Shown in pieces: positions 25,101-40,029 of a stretch of DNA of 64,000 bases. This DNA is from Dermatemys mawii. Its lineage: Eukaryota > Chordata > Testudines > Dermatemydidae. Where the stretch lies: positions 37,206,642-37,270,641 of the forward strand of contig ML677335.1 in the NCBI GenBank assembly GCA_007922305.1, in the 5' to 3' direction. The notes below the pieces were generated by a model. The model did no database searches. It was not told the origin of the DNA and was given only the letters and a program-made list of their open reading frames with translations. Numbering within the stretch: the first letter of the stretch is position 1; every line of letters starts with the position of its first letter. A program made the position numbers and the translations under genes.

Positions 25101-28100
25101 TTGGGGAGTGATAGGGCCTAAAACCAAAATTGAATAAAACAAATTATGATGTGGTTGGCTAACCAACAACTGGCTATTGTTTAAAGGTAGTTTCAGAAGG
25201 CTGAAATAATAATTAGTGTATTTATAATTATGTATTCTATATCTCCCACCAAAAACAAATAAGACAGATTAAACTAGCCATTCAGCCCATTACTCACATA
25301 AGTAGTCCCACTTTGAAGAGAATGGAATTACTTGTGTGAGTGAAGCAACTCCCACAAGTGTTTTTGCAGGGCTGAGCCCTTAACATGCTCTCTCTTTCTG
25401 GACATAGAGTCACCAGTTCTTCCTTGATGCAATATCCCAGCAGGCTCATCAGAATTTGACTAAAGCCTTGCATGAAGGAGCTAAATAGTTCCCTCTCGAC
25501 ATCCCTTCTCTCTCTCAGTCATACTGCACATTTACTAATTCTTGTTATTTTATATCCTATGGGGAACAAACAGTTGTTTTAAGTGATTCTTCCTTTCCCC
25601 AAAGTTATCAGCTGGTTATTTGTATAGGAAATTCCTAATGCCTTCTCTAAGGCTAGGGAGTTTTGCAGTTCACACGTGGTTGTAGACTGTAAATCTAAGT
25701 AATCCTTACCCCAAAACGTTGCTCCACAATGCATATGTTGTGGTGAATACTTAAGAAGCCGATGACGCCCATTATGATCTTCAATGTAGTACATAGGGAT
25801 AGTCTGAAAGCGCCTCCACCCCAAAGAGAAGATTATAGGGTCTCGTGTTTTAAGTATCTTCTTATACCAACGATGTTTTTTCAGACGTAACTGGTTAAAA
25901 GATTAACAATATTAAAAGCACAGCATTAGCCCTAATATCAGTGATTACTGAAGCAATTTCCATCCTTCCTAAGTGCTTGTTTAACCAAAGAACTTTATTT
26001 TTTTAAAACATGTCTACTCATGACGGTCAGGGTGACAAACCAAGATAGCTGGAATTTCATCTATTTAAAATTTTTAAAAACTATGTCTATACAATATACA
26101 TACACATCTATCTACCCCCTTTCTCAAACCTTTGATTGTAATTTGCCTCATTTAGACTTTGTCTACACTGGCACTTTTGTCGGTAAAACTTTTGTTGGTC
26201 GAGGATGTGAAAAAACACCCCACTGAGCAACAAAAGTTTCACTGACGAAAGCCCTGGTGTGGACAGCGCTATGTCAGCGGGAGATGCTCCCCAACCTACA
26301 TGGCTACCGCCACTCTCAGGGTGGTTTAATTATGCCAGCGGAAGAGTTCTCTCCCTCTGGTATAGAGCAGCTACAAGGGAGATCTTAGAGCTGTGCCACG
26401 ATAAGGTCTGTAACATAGACAAAGCCTTAGATTACAGACCCTAGGGAACCGCAAATGTGTTTGCATGAGCTTGTTCAGCAACTAGGAAGATGGGGAGAGA
26501 AGCCTCTTTGTGCTAATATAGCATAAATACAAAACAACAGTAATGATAACGTTTTCCTTCTGATCATCAAACCTGTATTAAACCAGGATAGCAGCCAAGT
26601 TACAATCTCAAACACTGAACTTTTAAATTAACCACGCCAGAAGCCATCTCTGTTTTTCAGCATAAGGACCTTCATATGAAGGATCTCCCTCAATTTTTTT
26701 TAGCTGTTAGTTACATCTGCCAAATAGAAAATAAAAACAAACAGCAACACCATGACTACTGAAACACAGTTGTACCACTATCCACAACACACACAGCTTT
26801 GGCTCCATACCTGTACATATCCCACATTTCCTTCACTGTTGCCTAAACCACCCAGGATGATTGGATAGTGAGGGTCAAAATTAAGCACAAATTCACATGG
26901 GATATTCTCAATCTCTATTCGAACATACATCCCAGGGCGGAAGCCCTCGTACTGAACTCTGGATTCATCATCCTGGTCTTCAAATTCAGCCCGATTAAGC
27001 TACGTGAGAAAGATGGGGGGGAAGTTTTACTGAGTAGAAAATGGAACATGAAAAATCATGTATGAACAAGGCTTGTGCAGAAGGTTTCAGTTTTACTTGA
27101 AAAGCAAATTAACATTAATTTACATGGTATCTGTCTGGATAGCCCTAACAGTTCTAGTAAATTACTTCAGAATAACACAAATTGCCACCACAAATTCTTT
27201 CCTTTGCAGCTCTCTTTAAGAAAGAGCAGATCCAGTTTTACATAGGAAAGTCTGAAACACATCTGGGCATGTTGCTCTACCCTGAGTACAATACCCAGAA
27301 GAAAAAAGTGACACATTGGACAGATCCTTAGAACACTGAATTTAGGGTAAAATTTCAAAAAGTGCCTAAATGATCTGGGCACCAAAATCAGTTTTGAAAA
27401 TGGGATGTGAGCTTCTAAATCATCTAAGCACTTGTGAAATATTTTTACCTTAAGTGCCCTAAAGGATGGCCTGTCTTTATGTGTGAGATGCCACATGTAC
27501 CTAAGATTCTATATAATTAACAAAAGATCCTTGTAACTAACAGGAGGGTTCTTTCCATCTGTTTTTGTACTGCTAGGAATGTCTGTATTTTGCTATACCG
27601 CTACTGATTGTTCTGGATACTGTTTGTGCAGATGTTGGAATCAAACATATAGGATAAATCCTGTGGTCTAGTCTAGACACAATAAATCAGGGATCTCATA
27701 CTCAAATGACCACAAAGGCCGCATGAGGACTAGTTCATTGGCCCGAGGGCCGCATCACTGACCGTCAACTCCAGTTCTCCACCGCCGCTAGAGGCGCAGG
27801 CGGAGTCAATGGGGGAGCGGCAGCAGATGACTCAGCTCCGTGCCTGAAGTCTTAAGTGCAGGAGCTCTCAATTGGCTCATTCTTTTACTGGAAGAGGCTT
27901 GTTTACACTTTTAAGTGTTCTTATGCAAGCACATCAGAACACAAGGTCTTGTTTGGTACTTATGTCAGAGGTTAATGCAAACTGGTACAACTGACAATGG
28001 CTAATCCGAGCCAGATTTTGTTAGATAAGATAATGGTGACACTATGGGTCTCTTATTTTAAAAATAGTGTGAGGTTATGATATAAATCAGCAAGGTTTTT

Positions 28101-31100
28101 CAGAAAGATGTCAGTGCAATACAAAAAGCTATGTTGAAAGCTACATTCAAAGTTTCATTTAATAATTAAATGTTGCAGCAGAGTTACCAGCTCATATGGA
28201 CATAAATGCTGAAGAGCTAACAGTGGTTGTTGAATCTAAGGGCTTGTCTACACTGGCACTTTACAGCGCTGCAATTTTCTCACTTGGGGGTGTGAAAAAA
28301 TGCCCCTCTGAGTGTTGCAAGTTTCAGCGCTGTGAAGTGCCACCTGTTGACAGTGCACCAGGGGGAGCAGCGCGTTAATGCTGCCAGTGAAGACATGCCC
28401 TAAGAGTCCCCCAGAGAAAGAACGTGTGGTACTTCAGAAGCTTCACAGTCAGACAAATAGCCAAGTTGACAGCTTGTACCTGAGCTTGTTTCTGCATTTC
28501 CCCTTTGAGATCATCAAAGTATGTGGCATCCCCCTCATCATATTCAGCATCAAACATCTCCTTCAATTTGCGTTTCTTGTCCATGCGCTTTTTCTTCTCC
28601 TCCTCCTCTCCTGCTTTGGGTTCTTTTCCTTCTTTATCCTCTTCCTCCCCCTCACTTCCAGCCTAGCAAGAAAGAGAAGTTTATCAAACAGCTTTTGAAA
28701 AGTTAGTTCGCAAAATTCCTAGGCTGGCCAACATTTCTATATTACACCTACAGAACATGACCAAGGAACAATATAGGGTATGTTCTATACCTGTGGTCTT
28801 CAAAGTGGGGTGCACGAGACCACCCCAGGGATGCATGAAACCCCGGCGCCGCCGCCGATCCCACTTGGGAGCCGCCAATCTTGGCAGCCGTCTATTTTTG
28901 TCCAGCTGAAATGCCGCCACAGAAAGTGGAAGCTTTCAATTCAGCGGCATTTCGGCGGACATACCCCAGGGGGCCGTGAGTGGGCACTGGACCACAGAAA
29001 GGGGCCGCGGCTGGAAATCTTTGAAGAATGCTGTTTTATACTACAGGCAGCAAAGCTGCAGTGCTGCAACTATACTGCTGTAGCGCCACAATGTAGATGT
29101 TTCCTACATTGATGGAAGACTGTTATTCATCAATGTAGGTAATACATCTTCCTAAGCGATTGTAGCTAAATTGACACAAGAGTTCTTGCATTGACCTTAG
29201 CTGCATCCACTGCAGTGGCTAGGTCAAAAAAACCTGTGCACCACAGGTAGGTCAATCCAAATTTCAAGTGTAGACCAAAATCTATTTAATAATGCAAATG
29301 GTCATAAACACAGCTTTTCATCCTAAAAAGATAAATTGTTTAATAATAAATTCAGCATATGAAGAATAATGTCTTTAATAAGAAGTGGAAATGTGTTTCC
29401 ATGGTGTCTCATTCCTTTTGTCCTCCTCAGAAAGCTTTTCAAACCAATATTAAAATAAATGGTATTTTTATTGCTATGGATTGCATTTTTAATGTATGCC
29501 AAGAGTACTTAGAGCTTGGAATTGGCATAATTTATCACGCTTAAGTTAAAATAAACATATTAATAAAAAAGATCGCATATGAATGGTCCAGGACTTGAAT
29601 AATACACGAGTGTTGCCCATCAGGAGTGAGGTACTACACCAGAGATGCTGGACTGGGGGAAGTTTGGACATGAATAATGCCTAGATCAAGATGCTACCAT
29701 AAGCAATAATTTCAAAAATAAGCAAAAAACTCTTAAGCAAAACAAAAACCCCCCTAAAATTTGCAATAGTTTGTATATCTTCAACATTTGCCCTAAATAT
29801 ATTTGGTCCCTATTACTAAAAAGATTAGCTCATAATTCCATTGTCAACCAAAAATTCACACACTTTTCTAGAACACTGAATGCCCCTCTACTTAAATCTC
29901 TTAACTTTTTACTTCCTGGTTTTCAGATGTCTAAGGATAGGTGCATTTGATGCTCTGAAAGGGCACAAGGTACTGCCAGTGTACTTTAATTCTCTACTAG
30001 CAAAGTTTTGGAACAGTGAATTTTTGTTGGTTTTTTTGGTAGGTGGTGATACTGAGAGGACCATGATTGTGGGGTAAGGAAGGGCATAAGGTGGCTTCCT
30101 TGGAACCTTACTCTCACTCAGCTACCAGCTGTGCCGGTCTCCTGTCCCTTCCAGTAGGGTTGGAGAAGCCACGGGAAAAAGAGAGAAGGAAGTGATAAGC
30201 TATAAAGAGCATGTCTACCAGCAGCAAGCAGCAAAATGGAGTGGAGGGAGCCCCAGACTTCTCTTCACAGGGAAGGGACTCTGCACAACCCCCTGCAGCA
30301 TAGGAGGGTAGCAGAGAGATGAAATGGCTCAGTCATCACAGTGGGATGTTCTCAAATCAATAAGAACACTCCATGAAAATAAACAGAGACTAATATAATA
30401 GCTTTGAGCGCTCCTGTCATAGACTGACCCATTCATCTACATTCTCCTCTCCCTCTCTCAAAGTCTCTCTCAGTTCCTATTGTGGAATACCAATTTCCCT
30501 GACAATTTTGCTTTGCAGGTAAGCTTTAAAAACTTTTCATTACTGCAGTCAACTCTTTATCTGAAATCAATCCTGAGCAGATGATACCAGTTTGGGAAGG
30601 ATCAGAGCCATAGTTTGAGGCCCAAGTGTGTACAGAAAAAAATATAAGACCCATAATATTTTAATGTCATGCATTTTTTAAGGGAGCCGTATCTCAGAAA
30701 CCCTTTGTTCAAATAACCTCAAATTAGAACCCTGGACACATCATGAGGCACAGTAATTTGCATATAAATATGTACATTTCTGAGTATTTACAAAAAAATC
30801 ACATTTTAAACAATAAACTAGTCTCATCCTTACCCATTGTGGAGCTACTGTCTCACTACACTAGCAAGGTGCATTTCCCAGTATCTCTCTCTATATTGCT
30901 CAACAAAGAACAGCTCAGACAGGTTTAAACAAAAGTAACAGGATGAAATTAAGCAAAAAACAAATTAGGCTCAATATAAGAAAATATATAAACAGTGAGA
31001 TCTATGAGACAGTGGAATAGTCTCTCCAGAGAAATGATGGAAGCCCATTCTTTGAAATCACCAGAGAATATACTGTAGGGAACAATCCTGTACCAGTCAG

Positions 31101-34100
31101 TGGTACCAGTGTTTTTTCCCTAATTCCTATGATTCCATGAAAGATCAAACACTCGGTGAAATTCACCCGCCTGAGGCTAGCACAAGGCCTCATCACCAAT
31201 TAGGTGCCACATCAGCCCTTTTTTGAGGGTTAGCTTTCTGTAAAAAGATGAATATCACCAATACAAAGGCACACTCTACATTACTATGCCTCACAAAATT
31301 AGAAAGCCATAATGAAGACAAAGTTAAAAGCAATGTATTTACTAACATAAAACTAATTTTCCCATAATTATTACCAAGACCAACTTTAGAACCGTGCCCT
31401 TTCCCCTAAAATGTATATTGCATAATACTGATCTCAAAGCATGTGGGCCTGATCTACCCTAGAAAATTAAATCAACTCAACCATGTCATTCAGGGGTGTG
31501 AAAAATCCACACCTCTGACTGGAGTAGTAAATCAACCTAACCCCTAGTGCAAATAGTGCTAGATTGACAAAAGAATTACCTGTATTGATATGAGAACCCC
31601 TCCCATTGGTGTAGGTAACATCTACACATCTGTGCCTCTGGAGCATTTCAAGTGAGAACAAGCCCACAGACTAGGGCATGTTCATAGTAGCATTTAACAC
31701 TACAGCATAAATTCACTTATACATCTACCCTAATCTTTCATTTGTTTTCTTCTATTTTATGACACTAGTTAGGAAAAGATTACATGAAAACACAAGGCAT
31801 TAGCAGTCAGGATCATGTCTGATTTGTACCATCCACCACCCACTAACTTGATTTTCAGACCCAGCAAGTTGATTAAGCCTGCCCTCTACTGTTAACTATG
31901 GTAAATTGATTTCTGCTCCCCCACAATTATGAGCACCAAGTAAAGAATAATATAGTTTATTTGACCCCTTGAAATCAAAAGCATATCTGATACTAATGAA
32001 AATAAAAGAAAGGAGGCTATTTCATTCCAGTCCCTCAGATACCAAAATGTTATCATCATTACAGCAACCTTGTTTCTACTGATTTATGAGCAACTTTCCA
32101 GTTGGGCTCCTAAGCTGAAGGCTACTCGAAACAGAACAACCCACCACACAGAGAGAAATACACTAAAGGCAAGTAGTTGATGAACAATCAAGCTAGAGAT
32201 CATACCTCATCTCCTTCTGCTGCTGGTTTTCCTTTATGCACAACCCCCGTCTCAAGGTCTTCAAAATCACCATACACTTCTTCTGTAAATACAGCAGCCA
32301 AGAAATCCATAAGTTAGCAACATTTTTGCACTCCTCTGTAACATCTTTAAGGCTCTTTGTTAGTTTGTGCACATTTATTTCTCACTAATACTTCAGTTTT
32401 GGTTGCTATACAGACTTCTCACATTTTCTTCCCACCACTTTTCCACATTCTGTAGAAAGTGAGTGGCAGCCCAGCTTTTCAGTAGCTCTTCCTTTTTTCT
32501 TTCAGTAGTGCACCATCAGCAACCTTCTTTACACATCTCCAGTGCCTCAAAATTCAAATGAAGTTCTGGCAAAGCCCACATGCCTTGCCTCCTGGCATCT
32601 CTCGGAGTGAAAGCAACACAAGTGGAAAGAGTGAAACAATTCTTAATTTTCTAACAGGACTCTCTCATCACCTCTGCTTGAACACTACCCACTAAGTTAT
32701 CAGTAGAGCAACCTGAGCCTCCAGCTTCCATCAGGATGTGGAGGCAGAGACTGCAGGGAGAGTAAAAATCTACACTGGATCCAGTAATTTAAAAAAAAAA
32801 AAAAAATTTAAATGGAAAGTTGCTTTACAAAAGTTATAAATTTTCAAGTAGTTTGCTTTGTAGATAATATAATCATATTTGAAATTAAAAACAGTATCTC
32901 CATAAATTCTCCAACACTAAAATCCCAACTGTTCAGCAAAGCAGAGACAAGACAATTTCTGCAAATAGGATTTCTGTTTATTTCAATCCCAACAGCTAAG
33001 CACACATACAAAACTGAAAGCCGATTATCTCTAAGTGTAAGCCAACCAGCCTTGAGTGGGGAATTCTATTTTCTATTCTATAAGACAAACAGTTTCTATA
33101 TTCAAAGAGTTTAAACTGTTCCCCTCTCTCAATCTGCTATTTTTCTCCTATTTGTGCACAGACAGATACCAGCTACAGTAATAAAACCAGATAATGCTTA
33201 CATAGTGCTTCAAATATGTAAAACAGGTAGAGAACTTGGCAAGGGTGTTACTAATGTAAAACATTTTTAAATACGTAACAATTTTGGGTTAAATATTAAG
33301 TCACAGCATTTACTAGAAGTTCCTTCTCCATTATTCATATTCTAAGAGCATCAGTCCTACCATCTTCCTTCAGCAGTTTTGCTGCATCTTTATCTGCTTC
33401 CCACTTTCCTGTTACAAAGCAGTCTCGAATACTGTTCATAACCTGTAAAACGAAAGTGTTACTTGTACACTTCTCATGACCACAAAGCACTTCAACAGCT
33501 GACACACTGTCTGTAATACTTGTTCTGGCTTGGGAGAGACGACTTGCTCTTAAGCCCATTTGCTTTCCACACCATAACACAACTATCAAAACGGTCTTAC
33601 TTGCTGGTAACCTCCACAGTAAGGTGGAAGAGAATGAATCAACCTCTCCCTACCCCCAGAAATCATCCTGTCAGAAAAAGGCAAACACTCATTAATGTGA
33701 GTCAGCACCAAAGTTTACAGTGATAATGCCTCTGGGGTAACCATTTAATGAGTAAATAAGATGACATCAGTCATCACGGAAATCCATCCAGCATCTTTCA
33801 CTAGCATTAAGTTAATTTAGTTTAACTTCCCTTTCCTACCTACAAGCAAAAAACCCTAAGATCCTGTTTGTGTAAATGTCTCTGGTGAGGATAATGAGGA
33901 GAGGAGAATTTCTGAAGACCACCAAGTAGGCAGAACTATCTGTAATTCACATGGGTTAATTTCAGGTCTCCATGGCATATCAGCAGTTCTTTTAGAGGGA
34001 AATTCAAGACTGGTTTAAGTGGATACATACTGGACGTGTTCCTAAGAGTACAGAGTGCAAGAGTGGTCTCTCCAAAAGCAGTACCTCATCTAAATCCCAA

Positions 34101-37100
34101 TCCTGGGGGGTTTCCACTGGAAATTTGGAGCAGTCAAGAGCATTAGCCTTTTGTCTGGCTTCTTTGTCAGGACGGCTGACGTGGAACAGCCCTCCAAGCT
34201 CTTCATCAGCATCAACCTCTTCATCGGCATCCTCAGCAACTAAATAAAAGGCCATGGTTAAAAGCATCATCTGCAAATCATCTGTATTTATTCAATTAAT
34301 CAAAAACCTCTCTTGCTCCATACACCTTTAAATGTCTGATGTAGTTTGAGGAAAGAGGAATTAAATCATAAAAGTGGTTTATTCACAGGTGTATTAGTAA
34401 GGAGACCAGTGTTCCAACTTGTATTAAGAAAGCAGAGAAACTAATACAATGTTTGATTCCCTTTTAGGGCAAGCAGCAGCAAGTGAATTATTCTATATTG
34501 AGATCAGAACCCAAAGTCAGGTCTTTAGTTGGAGAGCTAATTAGACGGGATATGACTGTAGGTAAAATATATTAAACATGTAAAATTTCACATACTTTAA
34601 CGGAAAAAAATCAGGTGTCTTGTGGATGACTGGATTTATCTGAAAAACCTGTTCTTTGATTAAGCAACTGTGATGTCTTTGTTCAACACCTCATGTACAA
34701 ACTGTTAACACAACAAAAACAAACCCAAACCTAACTTTTTAGAAAAAGGCTGTCTATTTCTCCAAAACCAAATCCCATTTGTTTTGTACCAGTCTGCAAA
34801 CTGCTAAAACTGGGTTTGTCAATGTATTGGTAATTTCTTAGGGCATTATACTGCAAATCTTAGTATGCAGAACTCTCAACATCATCAACAGGAGTTGTAC
34901 ATATAGAGGGGACAGTCTCTTGCTTAGAAAAGTGTCAATTTATGAATTAAACAGGATGCATACATGTAAATCACAGCTTTATCTTCACTTTAAACCAACT
35001 GCCTGATTCTTGACAAATTATCTTAAAAATATACTTTATAACAGACATCATAAAATTAACCTCATTCATATTCTGAATGAACATTTCCTCATCTTTCAAG
35101 GAAGGCTTGGTTAATTTTAGACAAAAGTCAATGACGACATCAAAAAATCTCACCTGACCACGCAGATCATAAATTGCCAAAATAGGTGGTATGTACACAG
35201 TATCTACTACTATTTTTTTTTTTAATAAAAAAAAGAGCAGAGCTTAAATGTTTTGGGAAAATACTATATACCAAAGGAAACTCAACACTTCTTCTATCCA
35301 CCTGGAAAAATATTGCTTATCTCAAAAAGGAAGGACACAACAAATATGTGTTTAGCAAGCCTCTGGATAAATAGTAGGTCAAACTAGCCTAAGATATGTT
35401 TAATTAAAAAGACAAAATTCTCTTTCTTGGGTGCATATAGGAAAACTAAATGTGAACTTCTGTTACTAATAAGGAGAGTTAAATCCATTATTTCCTCATG
35501 CGCCCATGGAAGAATAGACACCAAAGGCTATGGCTAACTGATATGCCTATGATTATACGGCTATACAGGGATCAGAGCAATAGCATCATGACACTGGGAG
35601 AGAAACTTATTTATACACATGGGATTTTTACCTGTTCCATAAACAAGTTTGCGAAGGTTGGGAGTCGACTGTTGTTGTTTCAGAAAAGCCTCGGCTGCCT
35701 TTTGGGTAAGGTCTTCCTTCCACTTAAGTGCACCTGAAAGTGGGGAGAAGAACAATGTAAATTCCTTCCTCCACTGGCAACGTATTAGACTAAGGGACCA
35801 TCTGCACTAGGGAGAAAACTTAAATAGGGAGTCAATTACAATACACTTAAAATTGGTAGATAGGATCACACTTTATCCTGGTTATGTGACAGAGATGTAC
35901 ACTGTTGGCTCTAATTTTTCATCCTGTATTGTAATACACTCCTGTGATTTGGTTGGTTTTTCAGTGGAGACGGTTCCTAACTTTTGAAGAAATAAAGTGT
36001 AAAAGAAAGAATAAGACCAGCACCTGCCGACTAAACTGGACTTATTTTCATCATCATAAATTTACCACTGACATCTGTAAATAAAATCACTGAAACTTAG
36101 TTTACTTTTTCCAAATGCAATACAGAAGTTTCACTTTTTTGAAAATGTATCACAGTAAAGATAACAATTTTGCATGTCTTTAAGGCCTTTGATCAGAGAA
36201 CTCTATATAAGCTAGGTATTATCAATTTTACTGTCAGGGAAACTGAGGCTTAAGCAGAGAATCAATGGCTTACAAAGGAATATAACCCGGGTTTCCTGCT
36301 CTAGCTACTGGACAAGACTGCTTCCCAAGAGGAAAAAAACTGCCTCCAGCAACGAATATGATGCCAAATACACAGTAAAGGAAAACTGAGAAATTTAAGA
36401 TGTACCTGCTGTGTCTGCAGGAAAGTCATTTTCTACTCCATATTCCTCTTCCTCTTTCAGTAGATTTTCAACATCATCATCACCATCCTCATCTTCTTCT
36501 GATTCAGCCCATTCAACACCATCTACATTCTTCCCTGGATCGCTCTGAATCTCTTGCCTATCGGATTCTTCAACTTCTGAGCCATCATTTGATCCTTCCT
36601 CTTCCTCGTCTTCCTGGGAGGATCCTTCAGCCTCAGATTCAGATGCCTCTTCAGCTGTGCAGTTTCCAGAATCTGTAGTGGGAACCACTTTTTTACCCAA
36701 ACTGTGATCTAGGTTATGATTCTCTCTTTGTTCTTTATCTTCCCTGTCTAATTCACAGGGTGTGAATTTACTTATTTGTCTGCTCGAAGATTCAGAATCG
36801 CTGTCTGAACTTTCCTTTTCATCACTTTCTTCTTCATCTCCATGGTTTTCTGCCTCTTCCTTGCTTTCATCAAGATCATTTTCCTCTTCTTCCCCTGAAC
36901 TCATCTCAAGATCATCATCACTATCAGCAAATGCTGGCAGTTCCACTGCAGTTTCTCCTGAAGTCTCCTCTCTTTTCAGACGCTTGGCACTCCTAAGACC
37001 TAGCTCTTGCCCTGGTACCTCTTTGTCCCTTTCTCCCTCAACATCATTGTCATCATCACCACCTTCACTTCCATCCATCTCATACTCAGACATTTCTTCA

Positions 37101-39996
37101 TCTTGACCCTCCTCTTCATCACTTGCTCCATCATTTTCTTCTTCAAACACTGCCTTCCGACGTACTCTCCCAGTCTTCAAATCAATTTGTTTCTCTTCTT
37201 TTGGCATAACAAATCTGCTTTCCCAATGGAGAACAAGATAAACAAAATTCAGCTGGCTTTAAACAAACATTTGATGTCACAAATACTGAAGAATGTTTTG
37301 GTGATGTGACTCCAACAGCAAAAGTATGGCTATCTGTGCCATCAAAACAAGTAGTAACACTGTCTGACAAAAATCTCTTAATTCAAAAAGCCTCATTGTG
37401 GTAATGTTACAACTTAAATAGTGATTCTTCATTGTTGTCCACTAGTTTAGACTGAGTGCCTGCACTAAGTTGTTGTTTTACTGAAGATTATGACTGCCAT
37501 TCTCCCAGGACCCTCACAAAAACTAACAATGTATCACATGTTGCTATGCCAGTGAATTATTTAAAAAAAAAAAAAATATCGAAGGGAAAATGCAGTGTTC
37601 AATGCCGATGGAGTCTCAATCCTTTCTAACTTGGGGAGGAGTACTTTTATATATGGAGAAACAAACAACAAAACCTATTGTTGTATGCAGTGCTGTTGTA
37701 GCTATGTCCACACCAGGATATTAAACAGACAAGGTGGATGAGGTAATAGTTTTGATTGAACTAACTTCTGTTGGTGAGAGAGAAGCTCTAAAGCTTAGGT
37801 CAGGTCTCCCCTACCCACTTTACTCCTAGGGAAAATTCTGTATCTAAAAATTCTCTGCACAATATTTTAAAATTCTGCATATTTTGTGTGTCAAAACACC
37901 ACAATATAATCATGCCAGTTTCAATTATTTTGGCAATTTATTTCAAATATCTGTCAGCAAATATACCTAACCATACAGAAAAAGTAGATTCTGGAAATGC
38001 CACACAGCTGGGGCTCCCGCATTCAGCCCTGGAGAAAGGAAGCATTTAAGCAGAAATCACAAATTCTGCACTGAGAAGTGGTGCAGAATTCCAGCAGGAG
38101 TAACACTTACTTCGGTGTAATGACGTCACTCAAGAGTTTGAAAATTTCACACCCCTGAACAGTTATACCAACCTTATGCCGCCCCCGCCCGCGTGTAAAC
38201 GGCGATATGTCAGCAGGAGAGCTTCTCCTGACGACAAACTACCACCTCTCACAGAGGTGGAATAACCAACAGGATTACACTCTGCTGTCATTTTAAGGTG
38301 TCTTCATCAAAATGTTGCATCAGTGCAGCTGCACTCAAGGGTGTGGATTATTCACACCCGAGTGACATTAGTTTTACCAAAGTAATTTTCTAGTGTAGAC
38401 CAGCGCTCAGAGAGTCACAGCTAAAGACAAAATGGAACAGATTATTTAATGTAAGTAGTTAACACATACTTCAAGGGATCATTCAAGGTGAGATGTCCCA
38501 TCAACACTCCTACAGTTATAGGAATAAAAGAAGAAGGATCTACTATGGGGGTGGGGGTGGGGAGAGACAGCACAAGGGGTAATATGGGGTAGCAGGTTAT
38601 AGATTGTTGTAAAAGGCCTGAAAATCCAGTGTCTATATTCAGTCAATGAGTTTTAGAATCTAGCAAGACACTAAAAATCTAAGCTCATCATCAGAAGCAA
38701 GCTCCCCATAGACTACAATACAACTCAAAGCAGCACTAGACCCTGCCAGAACAATAGATGCAAACATATTTCCACTACTACAATGATCTACACAACACTT
38801 TTCAAAATCCATGGGCCTAAACATGTCTATCACAACATGTGATGTACCTCATCCAGTGAATTAAATGTCCCAATAGCAACCCTGTAAGGGTGAGACCAGA
38901 CCATTACTGTGCTCTCAAATGAACTCTCATAGGAAAATGAGGAAAGACAAAAACCCCACATCACCTGTGGGTGAACACTTTTCACAAAGTGAACACACTT
39001 TATCTGACCTATCAGTCCTAGGAACCTTGCACAATACTTTCAAAAGGTGAGCTGGGGAGCTGAAATTCACAACTTTGCTAGACATTAAACATCATGGTCT
39101 GAAGAGGGACACTGGCTGTATGGCTTTTTACAATAATCTACAACCCACTAGCAACCCCCTCTATTGCTGCTTCCCCACCTTCCTTTCCTCCCTACCAGAA
39201 GGGTGTTAACAAGCAACATTAAAAAATCCCCACATTTTCAAAGCAGCTTTTACTCACAAGCACAAAAACCAAAGAAGCCGGTTGCTGCACAGCTTTCAGG
39301 AAGCAGGTGGCTATTCTGACCAATTGCAGCACACTGATAATAATGGTGGAGAGCAGTTCTGGAATACAACTAGCCAAAAACTCTCGCACACTGAGTGTCA
39401 GGGGACCTCGACGAGGAAGGCCAGCAGAGGGTTCCAGTTTCAGGAGGCAGCCACGCCCCTGTCCGAGTCCCCTGAAATGCGTTAACTACTTATGCTAAAT
39501 AGTCTGTTTTACCTTGTATTTAGCTGTGACATTCTGAGCCCTGGGTCTACACTCCATCCCTGAATGGCATAGTTACACTGACTTAAGTGCCAGTGTGGAC
39601 AGCACTATGTCGGTGAGAGAGCTTCTCCCATCAGCATAGTGCATCTTCACCAGATACAATGCAGCTGCACCGCTGTACATGTAGACATGCTCTAAGCCAA
39701 CAGGAGAAGCTCTTTCTTGTCGGCTTAGAGTGTCTTCATTAAAGCACTACAGTAGCGCAGCTGCATCAGCTGGTCAACACATTACCTCTCCACCTTCTCT
39801 CTAAAAACAAAACAAAAAATGGATCACACACACATCACACTTATCAGTCATCTGCAGCTATGTAGAAATTACAGCCTAAAAACTTCATTAAAAGAAAGCA
39901 CAGAGGTACACTAAAGGATCTCTTTATGAAATGGCAAGAATTTTTTTGTAACCGCTTTGCTGTTTAAGTTTAAAAATAAAATAATAATAATAATAA

Positions 39997-40029
<33 letters not shown>

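Larger units (their letters stand above)
25118..28479 (-). other. BMS1 introns 15-17: mostly unique plus MITEs
   Basis: Introns 25118-25709 and 25891-26810 (MITE at 26,150-26,435), and 27000-28479 with a partial hAT-like element (about 27,690-27,870) and a MITE (28,239-28,405). No other gene seen. Confidence 0.6.
28663..32205 (-). other. BMS1 intron 14: MITEs, CR1 fragment and unique sequence
   Basis: Holds the elements at 28791-29033, 29,065-29,275, 30,930-31,140 and 31,445-31,690. The rest (29,280-30,930 and 31,700-32,205) shows nothing recognisable. Confidence 0.6.
32283..36405 (-). other. BMS1 introns 10-13: largely unique sequence
   Basis: Introns 32283-33360, 33443-34084, 34240-35631 and 35734-36405. 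A poly(A) run lies at about 32,790 and a MIR-like fragment at about 36,215-36,330 ('gggaaactgaggcttaagca'). No embedded gene recognised. Confidence 0.55.

Noticed and set aside
35955..36060. Possible box C/D snoRNA in BMS1 intron 10 (minus-strand ATGATGA ... CTGA, about 87 nt apart)
   Set aside because: The terminal stem pairs for only about three base pairs and no D'/C' boxes or rRNA complementarity could be shown. Kept out for lack of support.
36400..37309. Open frames on the plus strand opposite BMS1 exon 10
   Set aside because: Low-complexity shadows (Ser/His/Leu runs) of the acidic GAA/GAT-rich exon.
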